Positions 35,962-44,292 of a DNA stretch of 64,000 bases are shown one piece after another. The first letter of the stretch is position 1; every line of letters begins with the position of its first letter. A model generated the notes under the pieces. The model ran no database searches and was not told where the DNA came from. It saw only the letters and a list, made by a program, of their open reading frames with translations. The position numbers and the translations under genes are program-made. The DNA lies in NCBI RefSeq assembly GCF_000802385.1, contig NZ_JTDN01000001.1, positions 1,247,501 through 1,311,500 of the forward strand, given 5' to 3'. This DNA is from Croceibacterium mercuriale (lineage in GTDB: Bacteria; Pseudomonadota; Alphaproteobacteria; Sphingomonadales; Sphingomonadaceae).

Positions 35962-36453
35962 TCACCTGATCCGGTAGTAATCGGCCACCCGCTCCAGCGC
36001 GAGCTTCAGCACCAGCTTGCCGCTGCGTGCCGGCCATTCCAGTGCCTTCTCTGCGATTGGCAACGTCTCGCCGCTGCAGACCACGCGCCACAGGATGTCC
36101 TGCAGCCCCTTGCCGGCGCTGTCGCAGGCTTCGCCGAACCGGCGCTTGGCAGCGATCTGCCGCTCCGTCGCGGACAGGCCGGCATCGCCCGTGCCGCGGA
36201 TCCGCACCACGTCCCAGCTCATCGTGATGTTCGGGCCAAGCTGGGCCCGCTCCCAATCCGCCCGCAACCGCTCGCCCGCCTCGTACAGCCGGTCTTCCAG
36301 GTGGCCATGCGCGTGCAGCCAGGTGAGCGGCGATTCTGCGATGTTGACGGTGACGCTGCGCTTCTTCGTGCCCGCGCCCCGCGCGCCGACCTTGCGGCCG
36401 CGCACCGGGCCTTCGCTGGTCATCTCGCGCGTCACCAGTTCCTGCTGCATCAT
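35962..36453 (-). CDS. DUF6456-type protein
   Basis: From ATG 36453 (with GGGGAG upstream) the protein has 163 residues. The segment SPLTWLHAHGHLEDRLYEAGERLRADWERAQLGPNITMSWD and the helical TERQIAAKRRFGEACDSAGKGLQDILWRVVC match the alphaproteobacterial DUF6456 pattern, sometimes fused to helix-turn-helix domains. Its N-terminal 40 residues are basic (RGRKVGARGAGTKKRS). It is probably a nucleic-acid-associated or replication-linked protein; function not established. It is divergent from a HTH regulator. Confidence 0.75.
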   Translation of the reverse strand: MMQQELVTREMTSEGPVRGRKVGARGAGTKKRSVTVNIAESPLTWLHAHGHLEDRLYEAGERLRADWERAQLGPNITMSWDVVRIRGTGDAGLSATERQIAAKRRFGEACDSAGKGLQDILWRVVCSGETLPIAEKALEWPARSGKLVLKLALERVADYYRIR

Positions 36454-36516
36454 GGACTGCGACTCCCCTGTCGTTCGATGCGACCGGGTTGCCAAATGCG
36501 TTGGCCTGTAGGAAAA

Positions 36517-36545
36517 CGGAAAACCAATCAGGTTAGCATTTTCCG
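36517..36545. promoter_or_regulatory. Candidate operator for the HTH regulator
   Basis: CGGAAAA-N15-TTTTCCG is a perfect dyad ending 9 bases before the start of the HTH gene. Just at its left edge a tandem GGAAAAC GGAAAAC (36511-36524) occurs. The position between divergent genes suits an autoregulatory site (inference). Confidence 0.4.
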
Positions 36546-36554
36546 GGACGAGAT

Positions 36555-37130
36555 ATGATCAACCGCATCCGCGACATCCGGAAGGAGAAGGCCCTGACGC
36601 TGGCCCAGGTGGCTGCGGCGTGCGACCCGCCGACCACCGCGCAGACGATCGGCCGGCTGGAAACGGGCACGCGCAAGCTCAGCCTGGACTGGATGAACAC
36701 GATCGCGGCTGCGCTGGACGTGGAACCGAACCTGCTGGTGCGCGGCAGCGCCGCGGCGGAACAGCCGCAGATCGTGGCCCGGTTGACGGAGAACGGCGCG
36801 GAGGCTCTGGGCAAGCCGCGCGATGCGATCCTGCCGACTGCGCTTGGCGGGGAAGCGCCGCTGATCTGCCTGGCGATCGAGGCGACACAGGGCGAGTACC
36901 GCGCCGGCGATCAGGTTTGGCTGCGCCAGCACAAGCCCGAGGATGCGGGACGGCTCGTCAATCGCGACGTGCTGTGCCCGCGCTCCGGCGGGCGCTTCGC
37001 CTTCGGGCGGCTGATCAACCGGGAAGGCAGCAAGATCGGCCTGCTGCCTCCCTTCGCCGGTCAGTTGCAGGTCGTCGTCGACAACCCGCCCTGGATCGCG
37101 GTGGCGGAGATGCTCGTCCGCCGCCTGTGA
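36555..37130 (+). CDS. XRE-type HTH regulator with S24-like C-terminal domain
   Basis: The 191-residue protein has an N-terminal helix-turn-helix (MINRIRDIRKEKALTLAQVAAAC, TIGRLETGTRKLSLDWMNTIAAALDV). From about residue 100 a C-terminal domain resembles the LexA/CI S24 fold (GEYRAGDQVWLRQ, NRDVLCPRSGGRFAFGRLINREG). I see no convincing catalytic Ser-Lys dyad, so self-cleavage is doubtful. It may be a phage-type or stress regulator. It is divergent from the DUF6456 gene and its end lies 14 bases from the convergent secF. Confidence 0.82.
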   Translation: MINRIRDIRKEKALTLAQVAAACDPPTTAQTIGRLETGTRKLSLDWMNTIAAALDVEPNLLVRGSAAAEQPQIVARLTENGAEALGKPRDAILPTALGGEAPLICLAIEATQGEYRAGDQVWLRQHKPEDAGRLVNRDVLCPRSGGRFAFGRLINREGSKIGLLPPFAGQLQVVVDNPPWIAVAEMLVRRL

Positions 37131-37144
37131 CCCTCAGGCGACGG

Positions 37145-38128
37145 TCAGGGCTCGGCCCTGCCCATCGCCTTGCGCGCCTGCCGGTCGGCCGCGCTTTCCT
37201 TCGGCACGAAGCTGTCCGACGTCACGCCCAGCCAGATCAGGAACGGCGCCGACATGAAGATGGACGAATAGACCCCGATGAAGATGCCCAGCGTGATCGC
37301 GGCAGTGAAGCCGAAGATCACGTCCGGCCCAAGCACCAGCAGCGCAACCAGCGTGATCAGCAGCGACAGCGACGTGACGATGGTGCGCGAGAGGGTTTCA
37401 TTAACGGACAGGTCGAGCAGCTCGGGCAGCGGCATCCGGCGATACTTCTTCAGGTTCTCGCGAATGCGATCATAGACCACGATCTTGTCGTTCAGCGAAT
37501 AGCCGATCAGCGTCAGCAGCGCGGCCACGATGTTGAGGTCGAACTCCCACTGCGTCAGCGAGAACATGCCGACAGTCAGCAGCACGTCCTGCACCAGCGC
37601 GAACAATGCGCCGACACCGAATTGCCACTCGAACCGCACCCAGATGTAGATCGAGATGGCGATGGAGGCGAGCACCAGCGCCAGGATGCTGGTCTCGAAC
37701 AGTTCGCCGGACACGCGGCCCGACACCGCATCGACGCCGTCGATCCGTGCATCCGGATGATTGGCCCGGATCACCGCCGTCACGGCGTTGGTCATCTGCG
37801 CCGACAGTTCCGGCTGCGTGTCCGCCCCGTCGGGCAGGCGCATGCGGATGGAGATCTCGTTCGGCTCGCCAAAGGCCTGGATCACCGGCTCCCCGAAGCC
37901 GAGTGCGTCGATCTCCTCGCGCAGCTCGGTGACGGGTGCTTCCGCGCTCTGGGTGAAGGTCGTGCGGATCATCTGGCCGCCGACGAAATCGATCCCCAGG
38001 TTCAGCCCGTTGGTGAACAGCAGCGCCGCCGCGCCCAGCATCGCCAGCACGTTGACGATGAAGAACGGCCATTGCCACCGCAGGAAGTGGATGTTGGTAT
38101 TGTCGGGGACTAGCTTCAGCAGTTTCAT
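37145..38128 (-). CDS. secF: Protein translocase subunit SecF
   Basis: From ATG 38128 the protein has 327 residues. It starts MKLLKLVPDNTNIHFLRWQW, has TM1, then the periplasmic domain with GIDFVGGQMIRTTF, and five further helices including YSLNDKIVVYDRIRENL and the conserved LSRTIVTSLSLLITL. SecF works with SecD and YajC to drive late steps of Sec translocation with the proton gradient. It is 11 bases downstream of secD. The frame is open 21 codons further upstream but that overlaps secD. Confidence 0.97.
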   Translation of the reverse strand: MKLLKLVPDNTNIHFLRWQWPFFIVNVLAMLGAAALLFTNGLNLGIDFVGGQMIRTTFTQSAEAPVTELREEIDALGFGEPVIQAFGEPNEISIRMRLPDGADTQPELSAQMTNAVTAVIRANHPDARIDGVDAVSGRVSGELFETSILALVLASIAISIYIWVRFEWQFGVGALFALVQDVLLTVGMFSLTQWEFDLNIVAALLTLIGYSLNDKIVVYDRIRENLKKYRRMPLPELLDLSVNETLSRTIVTSLSLLITLVALLVLGPDVIFGFTAAITLGIFIGVYSSIFMSAPFLIWLGVTSDSFVPKESAADRQARKAMGRAEP

Positions 38129-38139
38129 CGCGGGCCGCC

Positions 38140-39744
38140 TTACAGCACGAGATCGGTCGGCCGCGCACGGCGCAGCCAGCCGGCGACCCACATGCGGGTC
38201 AGGGTCACGGCGGTGAATACGGAGGTGATGATGCCGATCACCAGCACGACGGCGAAGCCCTTCACCGGCCCGCTGCCGAACAGGAACAGCAGCACGGCAG
38301 CGATCACGTTGGTGATGTTCGCATCGAAGATCGCGCGGCTTGCCTCGCGATAGCCGCTTTCCACAGCCTGCACCGGCCTGCGACCGCGAGCCCGTTCCTC
38401 CCGGATGCGTTCGTTGATCAACACGTTGGCATCCACCGCCGCACCGATCGTCAGCACGAAGCCTGCGATGCCTGGCAGCGTCAGTGTAGCACCCATCACC
38501 GCCATGATACCCAGGATGATCAGGACGTTGATGACGACTGCGGCATTGGCATACAGGCCGAAACGCGGGCCGTAGGTGGCGAAGATGAACAGCACGAGCG
38601 CGATGGTGCCCACCGCGATGGCGATAGCCCCCTTGCCGATCGAATCAGCCCCCAGCTCTGCGCGAACGGTCCGCTCCTCCACTACCGTCAGTTCGACCGG
38701 CAACGCGCCCGAGTTCAGCGAGATCGCCAGCTGGTTGGCGCTCTCGGTCGTGAAGTTGCCGGAGATCTGCGCCGTGCCGCCCAGGATCGGTTCGTTGATC
38801 GTCGGGGCAGACAGGATCTCACCATCGAGCACGATGGCGAACTGTCGATTGACGTTTTCCGTGGTCAGTCGCGCGAAGCGTTGGGCGCCCTGCGGATCGA
38901 AGGAGATACTGACAACCGGCGTGTTGTTCTGCGGATCGAAGGTCTGCTGTGCGTTGGTCAACGAGTCGCCGCGGATACCGCCCAGCCGCCGCAGCGCCAG
39001 ACCGCCGGCGGTCTGCGAATCTGCGGCATAGGGCACGATCTCGCTGCCCGGAGGCGCAATGCCCTGGGCAACGTCGGACGGCAGGGCCGTGGTATCGACA
39101 AGCCTGAACTCGAGGTTCGCAGTCTGCCCCAGCAATTCCTTCAGCGCTTCGGGATCTTCCAGGCCAGGAACCTGCACCACGATGCGGTTCGCGCCTTGGC
39201 GGATGATCGTCGGCTCGCGCGTCCCAAGCGCGTCGATGCGCTTGCGCACCACTTCCGTGGCGCTGTCCATCGCCTGCGATGTTGCGACCTCCAGGCCGGC
39301 CTTCGTCTGGGTCAACACGAAGCGGGTGCCGTCAACGACCTCTATGGTCCAGTCGCGCTGGCCGGTCAGGCCTGCGCCTGTGGTCAGCGGTTCCAGCAGG
39401 CCGCGCGCGGCATCGACCTGGCCGGGATCCTCCAGCATGAAGGTCAGCCGTCCGCCACTGGTGGAGATGTCGCCATGACGGATGCGCGGGGTCGCCTGCC
39501 GCAGCGTGTCGCGGACGCTTTCCTCCATGGTCTGGAGCCGTTGCGCCGCCACCTGGCTGGCTTCGGCCTCCAGCATGATGTGCGACCCGCCGGCGAGATC
39601 CAGTCCCAGATTGACCGTTCGGCTGGGCATCCATGCGGGCAGGCTGCCGCCGGCCAGTGCCACAAGGCTGGGCACGGCGCATAGCAGGCCAAGCACGGTG
39701 AGGCTCCACAGCCAGGCGCGCTTCCAAGGCGGAAAGTCGAGCAT
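38140..39744 (-). CDS. secD: Protein translocase subunit SecD
   Basis: The 534-residue protein has TM1 (WLWSLTVLGLLCAVPSLVALAG), the LGLDLAGGSHIMLE motif, the periplasmic P1 domain (IVVQVPGLEDPEALK; VSISFDPQGAQRFA) and the C-terminal RND-like bundle with the SecD motif GAAVDANVLINERIREE. Partner of SecF, encoded next. Order in transcription is yajC, secD, secF with 16 and 11 bases between genes, clearly one operon. Confidence 0.97.
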   Translation of the reverse strand: MLDFPPWKRAWLWSLTVLGLLCAVPSLVALAGGSLPAWMPSRTVNLGLDLAGGSHIMLEAEASQVAAQRLQTMEESVRDTLRQATPRIRHGDISTSGGRLTFMLEDPGQVDAARGLLEPLTTGAGLTGQRDWTIEVVDGTRFVLTQTKAGLEVATSQAMDSATEVVRKRIDALGTREPTIIRQGANRIVVQVPGLEDPEALKELLGQTANLEFRLVDTTALPSDVAQGIAPPGSEIVPYAADSQTAGGLALRRLGGIRGDSLTNAQQTFDPQNNTPVVSISFDPQGAQRFARLTTENVNRQFAIVLDGEILSAPTINEPILGGTAQISGNFTTESANQLAISLNSGALPVELTVVEERTVRAELGADSIGKGAIAIAVGTIALVLFIFATYGPRFGLYANAAVVINVLIILGIMAVMGATLTLPGIAGFVLTIGAAVDANVLINERIREERARGRRPVQAVESGYREASRAIFDANITNVIAAVLLFLFGSGPVKGFAVVLVIGIITSVFTAVTLTRMWVAGWLRRARPTDLVL

Positions 39745-39760
39745 CAGTGTTCCGTCCGGT

Positions 39761-40081
39761 TCAATCGTTCGCCGGCTTGCCGCCCGGCGCCATGATGTCG
39801 CCGATCGTTGCCTTCACCACACGGACGCGCACCCCTTGCGCGATCTCGACCTCGGCTGCGTCGTCTTCCACGCGGATGACCTTGCCGATGATCCCGCCGG
39901 CGGTGACGATCTGGTCGCCGCGCTTCACGGATGCGATCTTGGTCTGGTGATCCTTCTGCCGCTTCATCTGCGGGCGGATGATCAGGAACCAGAAGATCGC
40001 GACCATGCCGATGATCGGCAAGAACTGAAGCCATCCCGGCGGCACCGAACCGCCCGCACCGGCGGCAAGTAGGTCAAGCAT
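39761..40081 (-). CDS. yajC: Preprotein translocase subunit YajC
   Basis: From ATG 40081 the protein has 106 residues; the frame is open upstream but only into the tRNA promoter region. One TM helix ([22 protein letters not shown]) with the IRPQxKR signature, then a small cytoplasmic domain ([23 protein letters not shown]). YajC is an accessory of SecDF. First gene of the yajC-secD-secF operon. Starts about 210 bases from the tRNA-Pro gene, which points the other way. Confidence 0.96.
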   Translation of the reverse strand: MLDLLAAGAGGSVPPGWLQFLPIIGMVAIFWFLIIRPQMKRQKDHQTKIASVKRGDQIVTAGGIIGKVIRVEDDAAEVEIAQGVRVRVVKATIGDIMAPGGKPAND

Positions 40082-40246
40082 CGTATGTTCGATCCATTTG
40101 CGATTGTGGCGGCACCAAGGTGCCGGACGTCGGGCAAAGACCTGCCGGCCTGCGCCCGATAAGTGGCCGCGGCGCGTAGCAGCAATGCATCTGACGTGCA
40201 ATGAACGGGGAAAGCGGCGGAGTTGCAGGTGGCTGTCCGCCCGCAC

Positions 40247-40275
40247 TTGCCACATCCAAAAGCCGCGCCTATACG
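40247..40275 (+). promoter_or_regulatory. Sigma-70-type promoter of tRNA-Pro(GGG)
   Basis: TTGCCA (40247-40252), a 17-base spacer, then TATACG (40270-40275). The -10 ends 16 bases before the mature 5' end of the tRNA, the normal position for a short 5' leader removed by RNase P. Confidence 0.65.
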
Positions 40276-40291
40276 CCCGCTTCCACTGGAT

Positions 40292-40368
40292 CGGGACGTA
40301 GCGCAGCCTGGTAGCGCATCACACTGGGGGTGTGGGGGTCGGAGGTTCGAATCCTCTCGTCCCGACCA
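40292..40368 (+). tRNA. tRNA-Pro (anticodon GGG)
   Basis: 77 bases including CCA. The acceptor stem CGGGACG pairs with CGTCCCG; the D arm is GCGC...GCGC; the anticodon stem TCACA/TGTGG encloses the loop CTGGGGG with anticodon GGG; the T arm GGAGG-TTCGAAT-CCTCT follows; the CCA is encoded. A promoter lies directly upstream. Confidence 0.96.
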
Positions 40369-40504
40369 GTGGCAACCCCCCTCTCTTTGCCGATCGATGC
40401 GCGCCAGCCATGCGGCGCGATGTGCGTCGGCGCGGCAAAGCACCTTTCCTACACAAACCAATCTGGTTCATTCGGCAGCTCCGACTCACATCCGGAGCAA
40501 GTGC

Positions 40505-40918
40505 ATGGCTGTTTTCGAAGCCCTCATCTCGCCGATCGCCTCGCTGATCGACAAGATCATCCCAGACAAGGAGGCGCAGGCGCGCGCCAAGCTGGAACTG
40601 CTGAAGCTGGAAGGTACCCAAGAGCTGGAGGCGATCCGCTCGCGCCTTTCGGCCATCGTGGCCGAGGCCGAGTCCCGGGATCCCTGGACCAGCCGGGCCC
40701 GTCCGTCCTTCCTCTATGTCATGTACATCATGATCCTGATGGCGATCCCGATGGGGGTCCTGTCCGCCTTTCGCCCCGACATGGCGGACGGCATCGCCCG
40801 TGGCATGAACACCTATCTGAACGGCTTGCCGGAAGAGCTTTACGTCCTGTTCGGCACCGGCTACCTCGGCTACACCGCGGCCCGCCAGTGGGGCAAGGCC
40901 AAGGGTCCCGCGCAATGA
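40505..40918 (+). CDS. Gene-transfer-agent/phage-type holin (3TM holin family)
   Basis: From ATG 40505 (CGGAGC upstream) the protein has 137 residues. An amphipathic N-terminal region (SLIDKIIPDKEAQARAKLELLKLEGTQELEAI) precedes a hydrophobic helix at about 63-85 (FLYVMYIMILMAIPMGVLSAF) and a second near 108-126 (LYVLFGTGYLGYTAARQW). This is the layout of the GTA holin 3TM family, which releases gene transfer agents or phages by forming inner-membrane pores. No other GTA or phage gene is in the window. It follows tRNA-Pro by 136 bases; aroQ comes next after about 80 bases. The frame is open upstream through the tRNA, which is meaningless. Confidence 0.75.
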   Translation: MAVFEALISPIASLIDKIIPDKEAQARAKLELLKLEGTQELEAIRSRLSAIVAEAESRDPWTSRARPSFLYVMYIMILMAIPMGVLSAFRPDMADGIARGMNTYLNGLPEELYVLFGTGYLGYTAARQWGKAKGPAQ

Positions 40919-40998
40919 GCCGGCGCGCTTAGCCTTACCCTTCCTCCTCCCCGGCGCTATGGCGATCATTGTTGCCAGACATGCCGGGGAGTTGCTGC

Positions 40999-41433
40999 TT
41001 GAGCCAGATCGTTTTTGTCCTGAACGGGCCCAACCTCAACCTGCTCGGTACGCGGGAGCCGGACATCTATGGCTCCGACACGCTCGACGACATCGCCGGC
41101 CGGCTTGACGACCTCGCCCGGCCGCTCGGGCTCACCGTCGATCTGCGCCAGTCCAATCATGAAGGCCATCTGATCGATTGGCTACACGAGGCGCAGGCCC
41201 GTGAGGCCAGGGGCGTGATCCTGAATGCCGGCGCGCTGACCCATACCAGCATCGGACTGCACGATGCGATAAAGGCTGTGCGCACCCCCGTCGTGGAGGT
41301 GCACCTGTCCAACCCCCACACCCGTGAGGCCTTCCGCCACCGCAGCTATGTCGGGATGGCGTGCAAGGGAACGATCGCCGGCCTGGGAGCGCTAGGCTAC
41401 GAACTGGCGCTGCAGGCAATCAGCCGCTGGTAA
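40999..41433 (+). CDS. aroQ: 3-dehydroquinate dehydratase, type II
   Basis: TTG 40999 follows GGGGAG by seven bases and gives 144 residues starting SQIVFVLNGPNLNLLGTREPD, the family N-terminus; ATG 40981 would add six atypical residues. The catalytic Tyr is in DIYGSDTLDDI, then RQSNHEGHLIDWLHEA, ILNAGALTHTSIGLHDAI and VEVHLSNPHTREAFRHRSY. It dehydrates 3-dehydroquinate in the shikimate pathway. The gene order aroQ-accB-accC on one strand is common in alphaproteobacteria. Confidence 0.95.
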   Translation: MSQIVFVLNGPNLNLLGTREPDIYGSDTLDDIAGRLDDLARPLGLTVDLRQSNHEGHLIDWLHEAQAREARGVILNAGALTHTSIGLHDAIKAVRTPVVEVHLSNPHTREAFRHRSYVGMACKGTIAGLGALGYELALQAISRW

Positions 41434-41528
41434 GGCGAAGGGCGTGTCTCCCGGGGCTGCCGACCCTTGCTTTGCCGGATGGCTGATCCCATAGGGCGCC
41501 GTTTATGAGTTTGAAGCTTGGAGGACCC

Positions 41529-42026
41529 ATGGTGGCAGATAGCAGCGGTGACACTGCCGGCCCCGCGATGAAGATCGACAGCACGCTGGTGCGCGAACTG
41601 GCGGAGTTGCTGGTCGATACCGGCCTGACCGAAATCGAGGTTGAAGAAGGTGCGCGGCGCATCCGCGTCGTACGCCAGAACATGATGGCCGCAGCGCCGA
41701 TGCAGGTTGCATCTGCGGCCCCGTCCTATGTGGCCCCGGCCCTGACCGGTGCGCCGGCAGGCACGGCACCGGCTGAGGCAGCGCCCGACATGTCCAATGC
41801 CTTGCGCTCCCCGATGGTAGGCACCGCCTATCTGTCGCCGGAGCCGGGTTCGGAACAGTTCGTGAAGGTCGGTGACACGGTCAAGCCGGGCGACACGCTG
41901 CTCATCGTGGAGGCGATGAAGGTGATGAACCCGATTACCGCCACAAAGGAAGGTGTTGTACGCGAGATCCTGATCACCAATGCCCAGCCGATCGAATTCG
42001 ATCAGCCGCTGATGGTGATCGGCTGA
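41529..42026 (+). CDS. accB: Biotin carboxyl carrier protein of acetyl-CoA carboxylase
   Basis: ATG 41529 has GGAGG five bases before it; the in-frame ATG at 41505 does not. The protein has 165 residues: an N-terminal helical segment ([22 protein letters not shown]), an Ala/Pro-rich flexible linker (about 55-90), and the biotinyl domain with Lys131 in [10 protein letters not shown]. It carries CO2 between AccC and the carboxyltransferase in fatty-acid synthesis. accC starts 4 bases after its stop. Confidence 0.97.
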   Translation: MVADSSGDTAGPAMKIDSTLVRELAELLVDTGLTEIEVEEGARRIRVVRQNMMAAAPMQVASAAPSYVAPALTGAPAGTAPAEAAPDMSNALRSPMVGTAYLSPEPGSEQFVKVGDTVKPGDTLLIVEAMKVMNPITATKEGVVREILITNAQPIEFDQPLMVIG

Positions 42027-42030
42027 ACAG

Positions 42031-43380
42031 ATGGCCATTTCCCGCATCCTGATCGCCAACCGCGGAGAGATCGCGTTGCGCATCCACCGCGCCGCGCACG
42101 AGATGGGCATCGAGACCGTGGCGGTGCATTCAACCGCCGATGCGGAGGCGATGCATGTTCGCCTGGCCGATCACGCCGTCTGCATCGGACCGCCCTCCGC
42201 CACCGAGAGTTACCTGAACACGGCAGCGATCATCGCCGCGGCCGAGATCACCGGCGCGGACGCGATCCATCCGGGGTACGGCTTCCTGTCCGAGAATGCG
42301 CAGTTTGCGGAGATCGTGGAAGCGCACGGCCTCGCCTGGATCGGGCCCAAGCCCGAGCATATCCGCACCATGGGCGACAAGGTGGAAGCCAAGCGTACCG
42401 CCGGTGCGCTCGGCCTGCCACTGGTGCCAGGTTCTGCCGGCGCGGTCGAGACGGTCGAGGAGGCAGCGCGCGTTGCCGAGGAGATCGGCTATCCCGTACT
42501 GGTGAAGGCGGCGAGCGGCGGCGGAGGCCGTGGCATGAAGGTCGTGCCTGGCCCGGACATGCTGGAAAGCCTGATCCGTCAGGCCAAGAACGAGGCCAAG
42601 TCCGCGTTCGGTGATGACACCGTCTATCTCGAGAAATATCTCGGCAACCCGCGGCACATCGAGTTTCAGGTATTCGGCGACGGCAAGGGCAACGCGATCC
42701 ACCTGGGCGAGCGTGACTGTTCGTTGCAGCGGCGGCACCAGAAGGTGCTGGAGGAGGCGCCCTCCCCCATCCTGTCCGAAGAGGATCGCTCCCGCATGGG
42801 CGGGATCGTCGCCAAGGCGATGGCCGATATGGGCTATCGCGGTGCGGGCACGATCGAGTTTCTGTGGGAGAACGGCGAGTTCTACTTCATCGAGATGAAC
42901 ACGCGCCTGCAGGTGGAGCATCCCGTGACGGAGGCAATCACCGGCGTCGACCTGGTGCGGGAGCAGATCCGGGTCGCGGAAGGCAAGCCGCTGTCAGTGA
43001 CGCAGGACGAGATCACCTTCACCGGCCATGCGATCGAGTGCCGGATCAATGCCGAGGATCCGTTCACCTTCGCCCCGTCACCGGGCAAGGTGACCGCCTA
43101 TCATGCAGCGGGCGGCATGCATGTGCGCGTGGATAGCGGGCTGTATGCCGGCTATTCCATTCCGCCCTACTATGACAGCATGATCGCCAAGCTGATCGTG
43201 TACGGCCGGACACGCGAAGGTTGCATCATGCGCTTGCGGCGCGCGCTCGAGGAAATGGTGATCGAGGGGGTGAAGACCAACATCCCCCTCCACAACGCCT
43301 TGCTGCACGAAGATGACGTGCTGAGCGGCAACTACTCGATCAAGTGGCTGGAAGACTGGCTCGCCCGGCGCGATCGCTGA
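42031..43380 (+). CDS. accC: Biotin carboxylase subunit of acetyl-CoA carboxylase
   Basis: The 449-residue enzyme starts [18 protein letters not shown]. It has the ATP-grasp glycine loop [12 protein letters not shown], the Lys/Glu/His active-site region, [22 protein letters not shown], and the C-terminal [16 protein letters not shown]. It carboxylates biotin on AccB with ATP and bicarbonate. Full family length. It converges on the Lrp-type regulator with 21 bases between stops. Confidence 0.98.
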   Translation: MAISRILIANRGEIALRIHRAAHEMGIETVAVHSTADAEAMHVRLADHAVCIGPPSATESYLNTAAIIAAAEITGADAIHPGYGFLSENAQFAEIVEAHGLAWIGPKPEHIRTMGDKVEAKRTAGALGLPLVPGSAGAVETVEEAARVAEEIGYPVLVKAASGGGGRGMKVVPGPDMLESLIRQAKNEAKSAFGDDTVYLEKYLGNPRHIEFQVFGDGKGNAIHLGERDCSLQRRHQKVLEEAPSPILSEEDRSRMGGIVAKAMADMGYRGAGTIEFLWENGEFYFIEMNTRLQVEHPVTEAITGVDLVREQIRVAEGKPLSVTQDEITFTGHAIECRINAEDPFTFAPSPGKVTAYHAAGGMHVRVDSGLYAGYSIPPYYDSMIAKLIVYGRTREGCIMRLRRALEEMVIEGVKTNIPLHNALLHEDDVLSGNYSIKWLEDWLARRDR

Positions 43381-43401
43381 CAGGTACGACCGGGCGGCCC
43401 T

Positions 43402-43866
43402 TCAATCGAAAGGTACGCCCGGCTCGTTCTTGGCGGTGCGGATGGTCAGCGAGGTCTTGACGCTGGCGACGTTGGGCGCCGGCGTCAGCTTGCTGGTCAG
43501 GAATTCCTGGAAGCTCTGCAGATCGTGGCTGACGATCTTCAGGATGAAATCGATCTCGCCATTCAGCATGTGGCACTCGCGCACTTCCGGCAGCAGCCGG
43601 ATGTGATCCTCGAACGCGCGCAGATCTTCCTCCGCCTGGCTCTTCAGGCTAACCATGGCAAAGACCGTGATGGCGAAGCCCAGCTTGGAGGCATCGAGAT
43701 CGGCATGGTAGCCGCGGATGACCCCTGCAAGTTCCAGCCCGCGCACACGGCGCAGGCAGGGCGGGGCAGTCAGGCCGACACGCTTCGCCAGGTCGACATT
43801 GGTCACTCTGCCTTCTGCCTGCAATTCAGCAAGCAGCTTGCGATCGATCGAATCGAGCGTCGCCAT
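43402..43866 (-). CDS. Lrp/AsnC-family transcriptional regulator
   Basis: From ATG 43866 (GAGAGAGGGA upstream) the protein has 154 residues, the usual size. The winged HTH is DSIDRKLLAELQAEGRVTNVDLAKRVGLTAPPCLRRVRGLELAGVI, followed by the RAM ligand-binding domain (ITVFAMVSLKSQAEEDLRAFEDHI, VRECHMLNGEIDFILKIVSHD). Such regulators form octamers that respond to amino acids. Closest in look to global Lrp rather than AsnC. The target is not apparent from neighbours. Confidence 0.94.
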   Translation of the reverse strand: MATLDSIDRKLLAELQAEGRVTNVDLAKRVGLTAPPCLRRVRGLELAGVIRGYHADLDASKLGFAITVFAMVSLKSQAEEDLRAFEDHIRLLPEVRECHMLNGEIDFILKIVSHDLQSFQEFLTSKLTPAPNVASVKTSLTIRTAKNEPGVPFD

Positions 43867-44022
43867 CAGTCCCTCTCTCAGCCTCGCAACCATGTCGGAT
43901 TGGAAGTTAACACGCGTCTGCACATGGGTGCGGGTAACAAAGTTGTCCATGCCCGCAACCGAAGGCGATTGCAACAGGAGCCCGGCGGCTGGTGACAAAG
44001 CTGGTCGGACAGCAGACGCAGC

Positions 44023-44051
44023 TTGCCTGCGGGGCCTACCCAAGCTAGGCG
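44023..44051 (+). promoter_or_regulatory. Possible promoter of tRNA(CAT)
   Basis: TTGCCT, 17-base spacer, TAGGCG, ending 24 bases before the mature tRNA. The -10 is poor, so this is tentative. Confidence 0.35.
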
Positions 44052-44075
44052 CACCGGCAGCACATGCGGTGCACT

Positions 44076-44151
44076 GGGCCTGTAGCTCAGCGGTTAGAGC
44101 TGGCCGCTCATAACGGCTAGGTCGCGGGTTCGAATCCTGCCAGGCCTACCA
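44076..44151 (+). tRNA. tRNA with CAT anticodon (Ile2 or elongator Met)
   Basis: 76 bases including encoded CCA. Acceptor GGGCCTG/CAGGCCT (terminal G-T), D arm GCTC...GAGC, anticodon stem GGCCG/CGGCT with loop CTCATAA, T arm GCGGG-TTCGAAT-CCTGC. The variable-loop pattern AGGTCGC is closer to tRNA-Ile2, whose C34 TilS converts to lysidine, than to elongator Met; initiator Met is excluded because the three G-C pairs of its anticodon stem are missing. Confidence 0.9.
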
Positions 44152-44183
44152 CCATCGCATATGCCGTGGCCTGACGGGCCGGT

Positions 44184-44262
<79 letters not shown>

Positions 44263-44292
44263 CCGTCTCAGGCCACGGACAAACCGGCAGCG

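Noticed and set aside
40098-40301. Possible small gene between yajC and tRNA-Pro
   Set aside because: It overlaps the tRNA and its promoter and has no ribosome-binding site.
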